From positions 217,911-281,910 of the forward strand of contig KV425562.1 in the NCBI GenBank assembly GCA_001632425.1: a DNA stretch of 64,000 nucleotides, in the 5' to 3' direction. Positions 11,262 through 23,090 of the stretch are shown here, in pieces; the first letter of the stretch is position 1; each line of letters opens with the position of its first letter. Under the pieces are notes generated by a model that saw only the letters and a program-made list of their open reading frames with translations, was not told the DNA's origin and ran no database searches. A program made the position numbers and the translations under genes. This DNA comes from Neolentinus lepideus HHB14362 ss-1. Taxonomy: Eukaryota > Basidiomycota > Agaricomycetes > Gloeophyllales > Gloeophyllaceae.

Positions 11262-12508
11262 GATCACTGTCTTCCACCTAGCTGCGTGAATGGAGACCCC
11301 TTTATAGTTGGCTTCAAGATCAGATAAGAGGAGAAGGAGAAGTGCGAAGTTTGATGCAGAACGCCGTCTATGCGTCACCCTCAACAGTACGAATGGAAGG
11401 ATCCAAGCTGATGAATGTCAAAGGGACATTTCTGATTCGCCTCCGGGCGTGCGGGCACAGAAGTCAATTGTCGTGTAGTGTAATAGATCGCACACATCGA
11501 CTTTGCTTACTTGCCTTCGTGATGTATGAAGAATCGAGAACAGAAAAGGCCCATGAGATGACAGTTCGATATTGAGAAGTATCAACGCATTGTGACCACC
11601 AAGAGCGGCGCCCAACGACCATCGAAGCGGGGATCCATAATATTTGCGGTGAAGCATCAGTCCGGTGAAGAGCTTTGTCTCGACGAGTATGAACAGAACA
11701 CAACAGCCAGATAAACGAGACTGATACTCAATCCATGGTTGTATGTATGAGCACAGCAGTGCTAGGTGTATTGGCATGCCCTATCCAATGGAATGCTGGG
11801 GTGTTCAATTTCCAATTTGTGCGACATGGGCTCAAATCTGACCGGTGATGACGCAGCATAGTCTTCACAGTATAGGGGACTCGAGTTCCCTTATACTGTG
11901 AAGATTGTGTCGGACAGCCTTGAAGGGAAATGGGACACTTACATACCCGCGACTAGTCGTCGCCGTACCCTTCTTCCTGCACGTCCAAAATCCTTTACAT
12001 ATGGACACAGTGTCATAGCGTACCCTGGCAAAGGTGGATCAGAGGGCATGCCCAAACATATTGGGGACGCACATTGGAAAGGTAAAGAAGATAAACTTGC
12101 ATGTGGCCATGGTGTAAGTTATACCGTATAACGCTCTGTCATTATGATTGATGCTGCACTGACTGATCGCTCACCTGATCAGATCGATTATCAGGGGAAC
12201 GATCTGTCAACCCGATCAGGTTTGATCGTATGAGTTTCCTCGTGTTACCGCAAAATGACATGCGTTATTGTACACAGGCTACACATGGTTAATTCGGTAG
12301 TGGGATTGTTACTACAGATTGTATAACTATGTAATATACGTCCCATTTGACACAGATATTTGCGGATACGTAGTTAACACTAGTTGGAACAAGTCCAGAT
12401 GTTAGTATGCTACAGCAAGTCCGATCGAATAAATTATTTGTCAAATTCGTTGAAGTCGAATAAAATATTCCTCAAAATTCGTTGGTAGTCGTTGACTTAT
12501 CACCTTCA
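11262..12508. other. Intergenic stretch with a short perfect-stem hairpin
   Basis: No recognisable gene. The minus-strand frame near 11777-11418 is hydrophobic in places but matches nothing I know. The only clear structure is the inverted repeat at 11862-11904. The segment 12160-12230 is also rich in gatc-containing half-palindromes. Confidence 0.4.
11862..11904. repeat. 43-bp near-perfect inverted repeat
   Basis: The left arm tcttcacagtataggggact pairs with agttcccttatactgtgaag on the right around a very short loop at cgagt. There is one mismatch in the stem. It could be a fold-back remnant of a small element or a cruciform or hairpin terminator. No partner copy is seen in the window. Confidence 0.8.
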
Positions 12509-13744
12509 TCACCCCTCTCTCCGGTACGCAGGCCCACTCGCAGTCCTCGGCCTCACCCCACCCACTAGTACCCTCTCCCTCCCCAGGCCATCCTTGACCA
12601 CGAATCTCGCGAGACCACTCAACCGACCGACCCACTTCCTCATCAACCGGAAATCATACCATCCGCCCTCGACGCGCAGACTTGCCAGGCGCTCGGGCTT
12701 CCGAAATGTACGGAGAAACGCATGTAGCCCTGGAAACGAAGAAAGTGCGCGGGTGTCGTCGAGCAGGTGGAGAGAGCGCAAGGAAGGTACGGTAAGATGA
12801 GTGGAGACAAGCAGAAGCTCGACAGGGATGTCGGCAGTCTGCACGCGTAGGATGAGTCGGGATAGATAAGGAAGGGAAACTGGATACAAGTTGGTAGATG
12901 ATACCGGAACGGGTCGCATGCGGGAAGGGAAGGTGATGCGGAGCTCCGAAAGTCGGTTGGAAACCCCTAGCATGCTCAGGATTTCGATTACAGCGGTGGA
13001 CCCGACGGTAAAGCCGTGATGCGTGTAATCAAGGACAGTGATGTTGCCAAATAGAGAAGGGAGCCAAAGCAGTCTAATGCCGTTTAACGCTACACGACGG
13101 AGCCGAGGCGCTCTTCCGCCGAACAGCAGGAACTCCTTTGTATCATCGTTGTGCGGGTGGAATAGCACAAGCTCTTCCAGAGCAGGTGCAGAGAGATAGG
13201 GATACTTGCTACAACACTCCGCAAGCGCGGCATTCCACAGCCAAGGAGCATAGTCGTGAAATACAATCTCCAAGGTCCGCCACCGGTGTATCCACGGGTT
13301 GGCGACATGCATGTACCAGTGCACGTTGTAGAAGTCAAGCACTTGATGGCGCACGAGCCTGCCTGACTCTACGTCCCGGTATATCCGTGACGAGAGCTGG
13401 ATGTCTAAAGAACAGGCCTTTGCACGTCGGATGCGTTCCTTCCACATGTCTGTCCTATCGTCTAGGCACACGCGTCTCCACAGCGATGGGGTACTTAGAG
13501 TTAGCCATCGCCAAGAGGAACATACATGGGAGACAGTAACAGGAAACATGGAGTCATCCTCAGAACCGAGGACGAAGATATGGGCGAGAAGCTCGGGAGG
13601 CAACGCACTGATGCGGCGAGAAATTTGGGCTTTCCGGCTAGAATGGTGGATTGGATACGGGCGGGAAATTTCACTGGATTTGCGCGATCGGGGTGGAGGT
13701 GACTTGGACATAGGCTTTGACATGAACTCAGATGGGAGGCGCAT
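12509..13744 (-). CDS. F-box domain protein
   Basis: This 411-residue frame begins MRLPSEFMSKPMSKSPPP. An F-box follows at about residues 42-90: RRISALPPELLAHIFVLG, then VSHVCSSWRWLTLSTPSLWRRV. The rest contains irregular leucine-rich segments (for example APALEELVLFHP, APRLRRVALNGI, LPYLSRLILRVQ), the usual substrate-binding arrangement of basidiomycete F-box proteins. F-box proteins are substrate adaptors of SCF ubiquitin ligases through Skp1. The substrate is unknown. The frame is open upstream to 13864 without an ATG, and another frame at 14015-13782 begins MDPFSPPPLP. An N-terminal extra exon is therefore possible. Confidence 0.8.
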   Translation of the reverse strand: MRLPSEFMSKPMSKSPPPRSRKSSEISRPYPIHHSSRKAQISRRISALPPELLAHIFVLGSEDDSMFPVTVSHVCSSWRWLTLSTPSLWRRVCLDDRTDMWKERIRRAKACSLDIQLSSRIYRDVESGRLVRHQVLDFYNVHWYMHVANPWIHRWRTLEIVFHDYAPWLWNAALAECCSKYPYLSAPALEELVLFHPHNDDTKEFLLFGGRAPRLRRVALNGIRLLWLPSLFGNITVLDYTHHGFTVGSTAVIEILSMLGVSNRLSELRITFPSRMRPVPVSSTNLYPVSLPYLSRLILRVQTADIPVELLLVSTHLTVPSLRSLHLLDDTRALSSFPGLHAFLRTFRKPERLASLRVEGGWYDFRLMRKWVGRLSGLARFVVKDGLGRERVLVGGVRPRTASGPAYRREG

Positions 13745-14520
13745 CTTCGGCTTCGTCTCCGTCTTCGAGGATGAACGCCGCTTAGAATCGAAGCTGCTGA
13801 GAGTTGACAGTAAGTGCCACGGTTTGAATTGATTTATACGCCACGAACAAGTCCAACTTGACAAAATTGAAGAAGGACCGCGTCAGGGAGAGTGGCCTGC
13901 GCTCTGACCGCTTCATCTTCGGGAAGGACATTCTGGTCTCGAGAAACCACTCAACTTGCACCACCACCTGCACAGTAGACGCATACGGAAGAGGAGGAGG
14001 AGAAAAGGGATCCATAGGGGTGCCAGCTCAGCTCTTATTATACCAGAGGCAGATAGGGGGAGCGTTGTGAAACTCAAGACTGAGACAGTTAAATAGACCT
14101 TTCAGCCGATGCTTAGGCTAATCCACGCAGGACTTGCAGGTCCGATGGTAAGCCCTTCCATACTGGAATGTTGACATCACCCCGAAAGACAATGACGGGG
14201 AAAGGCATTCTGGCATCTGCAGTGGTTGAGCCAGAACCAGGTCGCACGGGCCTGTGAAGCGACCTCGCGGATGACTAGATTCGGATTTCCGGTCCCTCAG
14301 TACGAAAGCGCGGAAGGATTTACCTACCGCAATACATGTCAGCGAGAGCTAGCCTCCAAGCCTGGGATGGACTGACTGAGGAAGAACTTACCAGTGCGAG
14401 AAGACGGGAAGACGAATCCACGTGGCTTCATATAGGTAGCGTACGCGACTTGTAGTGAGTGCAGTGCGCGTCAAGTCCCTTCTTTGAGTCCGACTGTGTA
14501 CTGGTGCTTACACGACCGAC
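13745..14520. other. Divergent promoter region, F-box gene and Prp24 homologue
   Basis: This spans the head-to-head interval between the F-box gene (minus) and the Prp24/SART3 gene (plus). The part next to 13745-14015 may include a 5' exon of the F-box gene. No tRNA or repeat is seen. Confidence 0.45.
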
Positions 14521-17500
14521 ATGGACGAGTCTGACAACCTGGAGGCCCTTTCCAACTTGCTGACGGAGTTGTCAACGAGCCCATATGACTTCTCTTTGCA
14601 TGTGCAGCACCTGCGGCTTGCTTCGGCCACTAGAATGGAGGAGCAGGAGAATGAAGCTCGGGAGATGTTTGCGAATTTCTTTGCCGTGACGGACGAAGTC
14701 TGGGTGCCCTTGGTCGAGGCGAAAGAAAAAGCTTTCGACATAAGAACGATGGAAGGTGTGAAAGAGGTGCTAGAGACCTATGAACGCGCCGAGAGTGACT
14801 ACTTGTGTGCGTGTGCTAGTAAGATGCTGTGATTTCGATTAGAATCTGAGTGTATTCTCATAGCCATCCCAATTCTTCGGAAGCATGTTGAATTTCTGAT
14901 TGGGAGACACGCGTTTTGTGTCGAAAATGCTGATGCAGAGTCTGAGTTGAGGGAGCTATGTTCTACTGAGGCAACCCTTGCTGCTATATCATCCGTAGTG
15001 GCCAAAGGGGTAGGACATATAACAGAGGTATGTGTTGTAAGTATTGAGGGTTCTCCATGGCGCTTATGACATATACGAAGAGCCATATACTATGGGATCT
15101 CCAGAAAGACTGGGAGCATGAACTTCTCGAAAGTGCACGAGGAGTCGAGCGGTATGATACTTGCCCTCCTACCTAATGAACTGACTTCTAAATACTGCCC
15201 TCTTCCAAGAGAACTTCTCATTGGACACCTTGACTCTGCATACCTCACACGCCTCCAGCAGCCCCATTCCAGTTGCGTTATGCGTGCCTTCTATACTCTC
15301 ATCACTCGTACTGAACCACCTTGAACTTCCAGATCATGGAGAGACTTTCCAGTCCTATTCCACATTCACCACAAACTTCAAGTCCGCGCAAGAGTACGAA
15401 TCTTTACTTGTCTCTGCATCGAAGCTTCGTTCAAAGGCGGTCAAAGCCTACGATAGGAGAGAGTCATTCGAGTCTCAGCTTGTGGGTCCCATCTACCTCA
15501 TATACGATTGTCTGTCTTTCTACTGAATTCTTGGAACAGAGACAATCCAATTATGCACTAGTGACCTATGCAGCATATATTGCCTCGGAACGTCGAGCTC
15601 GCAGCCCCGACACGTTCATCCTTTCGACTCTTTATGAGCGTGCCATTGCAGAAGCAGCTAAGCGGAGATTCGTAGAAGATCCCAGCGCTGAACATGCGCT
15701 GAGAATGTTCTGGTCTGGATATTGTGACTTCCTCGTAAGCACCAATTCACGTGCGATATACGAGGGCATACTAATGGTGCGGGTAGAGACAGGACGATGC
15801 AGAGGATAAAGTGCAGCTAAATACCTTGAAGAGGGCGACAAAGAGCGTGCCGGGAAGTGGGGAAGTATGGGCGAGATACTTCCGTTTCTTGGTAAGTCCA
15901 AATTTTATCTTGCTCCTTGCGGGTAGATGTGGAACGCATCTCGGTGGTGTAGGAAAAGATCGCGGACGATGAGGAACCAGACGAGGAACTGGATGTCTCC
16001 GAAACTGTAGCAGGTTTGTGTTATCTCTCCTTTATTGGATCTTATGGTGTAACCATGCTGCAGAGGCATATACCCGTGCCATGTCCGCAAACCTCATCCA
16101 AAAAGACGTGGAACAGATTATTCCCGTTGTTCTTGCGCGTGCAGGCCATTGGAAGCGACAGATCATGAGCGGGAAATCCGGTAAAACAATATCATCTGCA
16201 TTGCGCGGTTCGGAGATTCGCTCAGTATCTTTCACAGAGCCGGATTTGGATGGGTTAATTGGCTTGCTGGAGGAAGGCATAACCGTGGTTCGAAAGTGTG
16301 AGTCGATAATTGTCTGCGAAGTCCGCTAATTGCACTAATTGTCACTACTGCAGCTTCGAAGACTGGGGACAGTGGTGGATTGAGATTAGAGAAATATGTG
16401 ACAGATATGGTACGTATTGTTGAAATTACGCTAAATCGGCATTTCGCCAACTATTCATCTAGTTTGTCAATCTCTTTGAGGCACCCGAGCGAGCCGTAGC
16501 AGTTTGGGAATCCACAGCTAAGCACTACAAAACGAGCTACCTGGCGTGGACATCATATGCCGATGCTCTGATGTAAGCCCTATGTGGTCTCATCTTCATT
16601 CATGTGCTCATGGTTAATCGCAAATGTAGCAAGCAAAGTCAATACGACAAGGCTCGTGCTGTATATGCGGACGTCTCAACAAAGAACGTAGACTGGCCTG
16701 AAGCAATCTGGCAAGCATGGCTATCATTCGAGCACTTATATGGGTCCGTGGAGGATATTGAAATCTGCATGGACAAGATCGAGCGGGCTCAGAACCAAGT
16801 GAACGCGAGGCGGGCGAGAGTAAGTGTTCCGCCTTATCTAACAGATGTCTTGTACCAAGCGCCTGCGTCAGGAAGCTGAGAAGGCGTCGCACCAGGCGTT
16901 CCAAATGGCAGCAGAACAGCAGGCTTCAAATGTCCCTGTCACGGAAGTCCCCCCTCCGCCGACGGAGCAGGCTGCTGCCAGGGAAGCTATGGATGTTGAT
17001 GTGCCGCAAACCATGGCTTCTGTTGACGGTGGAATGAAGAGGAAGGCGGAGGAGAGCCCAGCTCCCGAGGCCGAGGGAAGCAAGAGGCCTAGGATGGGTG
17101 AGCCTGGTGTGTTAATGTGTTGATTGTCCTGATAAAGATGTCTGCAGAATCGAAGCTGCCAACGCTAAGACGGTCAGAATTCATCATTTTAACCGTATTG
17201 CTTCCTCGACTGATTTTTCTGTATACAGAGATCGCGAAAATTGCACTGTCTTCGTATCTGAGCTTCCTACGAAAACATCCGAAGAGGAGCTTCGGGCTTT
17301 ATTCAAAGATGTGCGATAATTGCGGTTCCTTCGTAGACTTCATCTGACCTTCCTTTCCTCGGTCTCTGATAGTGCGGTGAAATACGGGAGATCAAAGTAA
17401 CACGACTGCCCAATGCGGTCGTTGCTACTGTCGAGTTTTCAGAGCGAGTAAGTGGCGTTGGATTATGGAACTTACCTTCGTTTGGGCTCGCTGACGATCG

Positions 17501-18905
17501 GTTCATTCGTTAGGATAGTGTACCTGCTGCTCTCACAAAGGACAAGAAGCGAATACGGGGAGAAGAAATTGCTGTCAATATGGCCTGGCAGTCTACGCTA
17601 TATGTCACAAATTTCCCAGAAAATGTTGATGATGCCTTCATACGGAACCTATTTGGCAAAGTAAGGCTCTGCGCTGGTGGACTATATTCACTTGACCAAT
17701 GGAAGCATTATCTAGTATGGACAGGTCTTCGATGTGCGATGGCCGAGCAAGAAGTTCAAAGCCACACGCCGGTTCGTTTACGTGCAGTATATATCTCCGG
17801 TAACTATTGTTTTTCTTTCTGTTCACCATGACTTATCAAATTACTAGTCGGCAGCGAAAGAAGCCTTGATGCTTCATGGCGTTGAGTTAGAACCGGGCCT
17901 AGCATTGAACGTATACATATCGAATCCTGAGAGGAGGAAGGAACGCACCGATGCTGATGCTGATGCCCGTGAGGTATATGTGGCTGGGTTAAGCAAGTTC
18001 ACTACGAAAGAAGATCTAGAGAAGATCTTCAAGACGGTTAGTACATTCAGTCGGATTGACGCTGGGTCGAGTGGTTGAGCTGGTATTTCCTCAGTATGGT
18101 GCCATCAAGGAGGTCAGGCTTTCTCAGGATAAAGACGGCAAGCCGAAGGGTTTTGCGTTTGTGGAGTTCGAGCGAGAAGTAAGTGTTCATGCATGCCCTC
18201 TCCGATATAGCGATTGGAAGTCTGACCTGTGTTCGCTAGTTGGACGCTCAGGCCGCTCTAGCAGCCAATAATCACGAGCTAAAGAACCGCCGAATTGCAG
18301 TAACGCTAGCAGACACGCGCGTCCGTGCAAAGAGGTATGTAGAGTCTCCTATCCTTGGAGGAGTTAAACTGATATTCATTGCAATGTTCGGTAGGGGTCA
18401 GGATGGAAATACCCGCGACGAAGTCCGAAGCCGCTCCGTACGCATCCGAAATCTCCCTCCTGGTACGCAGGAAGGCCTCCTGCAACAAGCTCTGGCGAAG
18501 ATCGCCCACGTCAAGCGAGTAGAAGTTTTTGAGAACTTGAACGAGGCAGCTGTAGAACTCGACAGTGCTGCTGTGAGCGTCAGTGTGACTCCTGCCTAAG
18601 ACATGATATCTTATGGAATCTTTGTACAGGAAGCAGGGAGACTATTATTAGTACCAGATAGTATTATCTTCAACGGGGCCACTCTACAGATCTCCGAAGA
18701 GACAGGTCCCAGTTCAAGACCTGCTGCGCATCAACCCAAGGCCGGAGGGTTATTTGTCCCTCGCGCTGCGGTATCGAGACCGAGAGCCGGACTAGGGAGG
18801 GAGCGAAAGACAACTGTAGTACCTGCTCGTCAGGCATCCACATCAAAAGGGTCGCAGGGAGCGAAGGGACAGGACGATTTCAGGAAGATGTTGGGTAGCA
18901 ACTGA
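14521..18905 (+). CDS. prp24: Prp24/SART3-like U4/U6 snRNP recycling factor
   Basis: This is a gene of many short exons. Exon 1 is 14521-14806 and exon 2 is 14864-15027, both in phase; later exons continue to TGA at 18903-18905. The N-terminal half is built of HAT repeats; examples are FQSYSTFTTNFKSAQEYESL, WVPLVEAKE and WQAWLSFEHLYGSVEDI. A nuclear-type Lys/Arg segment with KRKAEESPAPEAEGSKRPRM follows at about 17035-17095. Four RNA-recognition motifs come next: CTVFVSELP (about 17240), STLYVTNFP (about 17590), REVYVAGLS with GFAFVEFE (about 17970-18170), and RSVRIRNLPPG (about 18430). The C-terminus ends DDFRKMLGSN, the short motif that contacts the LSm2-8 ring in this family. In the known family the protein anneals U4 with U6 snRNA to regenerate the di-snRNP. 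HAT plus four RRMs resembles SART3 more than the HAT-less yeast protein. Reliable at family level; inner exon borders are approximate. Confidence 0.9.
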
Positions 18906-19075
18906 TTGTACTCTTATGTTCTCACGATCTGAAATTGCTGTGATTAATATTGCTACCAGACCTTGCTTCCTGCTGTAGGATATAATATACATAGTAATGG
19001 TACAAGGAAGAAATTTTCGTAACAGCGAAGGGCGACAATGCTGGAATTGAACATAGAGGAGGAATTCGTTGCGCA

Positions 19076-20507
19076 TCACTTATCACCAGTTAGCGCCGCA
19101 CTTAGCGCGGCTGCAGAGAGCTCCTTCTCTGGGACGGGAAACGCCAGATTGACCTCGTCCTGAGGAGTGATTAGTTCCGGTTCCTCGTCCGTGCTGTTCC
19201 CGGCGTCGTCTTCGACATTGATGAGTTTAGATGATTCTTTCTTGACGGCAGCGTTCTGTCCACCTTGATTCTCCGGTGCTCCATCGGCTACAAATGCTCA
19301 ATTTCAATGTTCTAGCAGATGCTTCAGGAACACTTACTTGCATCTTTATCAACAATCTCCGGCACGATAGAATTCCTAGCTGGGTCCGGACTTTCTCCGA
19401 CGGCTTGCGCCACGTCTTGCGCATACGTCTTGCGTAACCTCCTCGTAAGACTGATAAGATCCGACAGGCGAACAGGGAACGAGATCGGCAGGGTAGGTGG
19501 AGGAATCGCGTGCAGGGCCACATTGAAGCTGTCGACTACGGGCGAGTCGTGCTGTGGAAGCGAGAATCTAAGCATCTGAGGGGTGATAGTAGCCATGTTT
19601 GAGGAGAATTGATTGGACGGTGAGCATGGCAGTACCCCGAGGCCCAGACCAAGGAGCTGTCGCTCGTAAGGCTCGCGGTCGAAGAGAAAGCCTGAGATAT
19701 CTGGGAGATTGCGAGAGCTATCTTGCGATTCGCCTTGTCCTGGGAAGTGGGAAGAGCCACCCGAGGGCCAGAAAGCATCGTGCGGAGTTGGTATATCGCC
19801 AGTGCGAATGCCGCTAGGGGTATACTCGTAGGGCTGAGATGTCAGGTTGATTGGGTTAATTCTGCTCGAAAAGACTAAAGGAGAAACAGCAGAAGAGGTC
19901 CTATCTCCAGCGTGGCTATTAGACTCGAACGGATCCGGCAAGGGAGGATATTCCAGAGACATTTCGTGAGGAGACACTTGTCCTTCCCTTAGATCGATCG
20001 AATTTTTTGAAAGGTCGCTTGAGTATGCAATTGCGGCAGGACAGCCAGTCTCAGGTGTGTCGCAACGAGAAGGAGAACCAGTACGAGCGGCGGCAGACAA
20101 TGCAGGAGACGGTGCGTCCGCCGCACCCCCAGTCAAGTTCGCAATGATATGTATGCGCTTCTTCGGGTTCCTCTGCCGCTGAAACCAGTTCGAAATCCAC
20201 TTCTCATCTCTATAACACCAATATATACAGTTAGCCTACGAGAGACAACAACGCAAACGTACAGTCCCGTCTTCGATACAGCCCATTTCCTCTGTTCTTC
20301 CGAAGGATTTTGGGTCTGCTGGAAGAGACAAACGAGGATGTCGAGCTGCCAGGGAGCCGCCACGACCGCACTTCTCTTCTTGCACGGTGGCTCCAGCGAT
20401 TGTGATGGCGACTGAGCAGACTCCGAGGCCATTGTTCGCGTACTCCAGCTTCGTGTTCGAGGTACGATACGTACAGACTCCGGCACTACCTGAGACGTGC
20501 TCGCCAT
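19076..20507 (-). CDS. Homeodomain protein with Arg in place of Asn51
   Basis: There are three exons: 20507-20263, 20209-19338 and 19287-19076. They join in phase to 442 codons. The homeodomain lies at about residues 40-98. Helix 1 contains WQLDILVCLFQQTQNPS, helix 2 EEQRKWAVSKTGL, and the recognition helix reads DEKWISNWFQRQRNPKKR. The hallmark Trp48, Phe49 and Arg53 are present. The position of the near-invariant DNA-contacting Asn51 is Arg (WFQRQR instead of WFQNRR). The region after the homeodomain is Ser/Pro-rich and without a known domain. The C-terminus is acidic (INVEDDAGNSTDEEPEL). It is probably a transcription regulator in the nucleus with altered or lost base specificity. No pheromone genes or second homeodomain gene lie nearby, so it is not a mating-type HD locus as far as the window shows. 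Confidence 0.85.
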
Positions 20508-20867
20508 CGTTGAGGGCGAGTTCGGAACGAGTAGGTAATTGTAAAGGAGAGTCCTGGCTGTACGCGCCGAAGTCCGGGCCTTAGAACAGCTGGAACGTGA
20601 AAGTAGTGTGAGCTCGAGGAAGACATGGGAAATGCCGCAAGCTCGACAGATGTCCGATCACAAATTATTAGATACCAACGACTTTACTACTAGTATCCGG
20701 GTCCCTGCGATTTCGAAAAGACACGATAAAAACACACACTATATGCAGCCCAATCAAACAGAACATAGTTCGATACAAATAACAAATCAACGTCTGAGAT
20801 AAAACTACACCAAACCTCAAAACACATCTACAGTATACCACAAAATCTCTGACAGCGATCACCAGGC

Positions 20868-22617
20868 TCACCACACTCCGAGGAGTTTGCCGCCTGCCCA
20901 CGCCAAGCCCCCACCCGACACAGGCAGAAGCACGGCCCATGCGCCGACGTCCCAGACGACGCGTCGCCATAGACGACGTCTCTGCAGCGTGCGCTCCTTG
21001 CGTTGGAGAAGCTCGTCGTGCGAGGACACAGAGTCGGACGAGTGGCGTCGGTGCAGAGCGGGTGTGTGCGGGATGACTATTGATAACGGGCGCTTGAATT
21101 GATAGGTGACAATGTGGACAAGCGCTGGTAAAGACCGTCAGTGCCAATACCAGAGTGCATGGTGAGTATCAGGCGTACCTGGGACCGTATACGTTCCTAC
21201 TAGCATAAGGACAAGTAAAACGTCTTCCATTACGTGCACTATCCTCCCTGGAATGAGGGACAATAGAACAACCATAGCAAGCACGGTGATTTTGGATAAA
21301 GGTACATCAGATACTCTCCGCATCCCCAGCGGTATAGGGACGACAGGGCATGTAATGACCAACGAAGGGATCGACGACACAAGGATAACCGCCTTCAAGA
21401 CGGCCATCACGTATGTAGACGGGAAACCTGAAGCCTGTTTGGACGTTAGTCCAGCTGCCCAATACGAGCCCGAGGACACTATCCGTACCTGCAGATTTGA
21501 CGAGGACGAAGCGATGATGAGTGGCAACATAAGGACTGTAGCTATTGCTACTGACAATGCCGACAGGATCTTGAACGAGGGTGAGTATTTGGGTGCTGTG
21601 GTTATGGGCTGTACGGTCCCCTTAAGAGACGCATATAGTGGAAGTGTGGTCATCGTCGAGAACGCAAATGCTATGATAGCTGTACAGGAATGTTATTTTC
21701 AATGACCTAAGAATGCACTCAGTATAGCGGACGTACTGATGCCCTGCCAGAGGGTGCCCATACTAAGCCCTGCATCGACTGCCTGAGCATGGTGCATCAG
21801 TGCGTACGTCTCGAAGCCCATCCATAGGATATATGCGCCAATAGATAACCATGTTGAGTATATGACACGCTGGAAGGCTAGAGATTTGGCCAATGAAAGC
21901 GGGAGGATAAGGACAGCGAGGAGAACGGTCAACAACATTCTCCGAGGTACGAAGGTGTCCGGAATCAATGAGACAAGCATATCGACTGAACCTTCACGTT
22001 TCTCGGTCATTCAGAGGCACATTTAAGCGACACCATTGATTATGAGACTGACCCCGTAGGTATATAGCAGCCAGTAGTGCACGAGTTGTACCCGTAGCAA
22101 GCTTGACGAGACTCCTGATCACGCGCCTCCTCCCCTCCTTTCCCCCGCCCCGCGCAAACGCATCGCACACCACCTCCTCCACCTCCGCCTTCCTCAAGTA
22201 CTGCGCAAGCATGTACCATATCTGCCTGGTGAACGCCGACAGCACGGCAAAGAAGAACAGCGCCGGTAGCGCATACTTGAGTGGAAGCTCCGCCTGCTGG
22301 CTCGGTATAAGGAGTGCGCCGAGCTTCAGATAAGGAGAGAGCAGGTACAGGAAAATCGTGGTCGAGGGGAGAGGGGGGACTACAGACGCTCTAAGGCGGT
22401 CGGCCTGCACGCCGCCCAGATCGTCCTGGTCGTCATCAACGTCTTCCTGGGAGATATCGAATGGCGACTCCTCGATCCCATCCTCGGAATCATGTATCAG
22501 CACAAGAGCAGTCGTGGAGCTGAGGCTGGAATGTACAGAACCGTCGGAAGAGTCCGTCGAGAGCCGTCTGCTAGAACCAGCCGGAGGTTCCATGTCCAGA
22601 TTATGAGTCGTCACCAT
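20868..22617 (-). CDS. Amino-acid transporter, Aa_trans (SLC32/36/38) family
   Basis: The start is ATG at 22617 (MVTTHNLDMEPPAGSS), with a long acidic, Ser-rich cytosolic N-terminus (EDVDDDQDDLG). Helices follow: a first pair at about 22360-22210 (YALPALFFFAVLSAF), then SVDMLVSLIPDTFVPRRMLLTVLLAVLILPLS after an intron near 22050. Next are IIAFAFSTMTTLPLYASLKG (about 21680-21620), the family's conserved mid-protein block, then ILSALSVAIATVLMLPLI and further helices. A small last exon ends with TGA at 20868-20870. Members use proton or sodium gradients to move neutral amino acids across vacuolar or plasma membranes. Substrate and membrane cannot be read from sequence. The N-terminal part diverges from the family consensus, so family assignment rests mainly on the central block. 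Confidence 0.65.
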
Positions 22618-23090
22618 GAGCTGCAGCTGAGATCGAGGACGTTGGAGTCAGAACTAGCGAGGAGATACGGGTGAGAGACATATAGCGCTCGCAAGCAAGG
22701 TTAGCAGTCGAGGCCTGTCGAAGGGCGGGGAACCAGACCGCTGTAGCATAGAATCCGCCGGCTGCGGAAATTTCCATCGTGTGAACTGTGAGAGACGGGA
22801 GCGGAGTATAGAGCCGTCATGCTTTCAAGCTCAAGCGTTATGAGTTCGCATAATGAATGAGGTACCAACGATCCGAAAAAAAGCTTAATAGACGGAACAG
22901 GGATAACCAAAAGCCCAAGCTGATCTTGGCCCACAATCCAATTGAAAGGAACTACAAACTAGTGTACAGTACATTGATAATGCATTACTTGCGTAAATTA
23001 GTTTAAAGTTAGACACAGTGTATATAAGAACAACATGGCGTGCGCAGGGTATCGCTTTTTTATTAGTCTGTGGAAAATGAGGATCCATCA
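22618..23090. other. Intergenic, amino-acid transporter promoter side
   Basis: This is about 470 bp between two minus-strand genes. It holds the upstream region of the transporter and the 3' end of the first aquaglyceroporin. No repeat or RNA gene is recognised. Confidence 0.5.

Noticed and set aside
19076..20507. Mating-type A (HD) locus
   Set aside because: Only one homeodomain gene is present, no divergent HD1/HD2 pair, and neighbours are not those usual for the A locus as far as the window shows.
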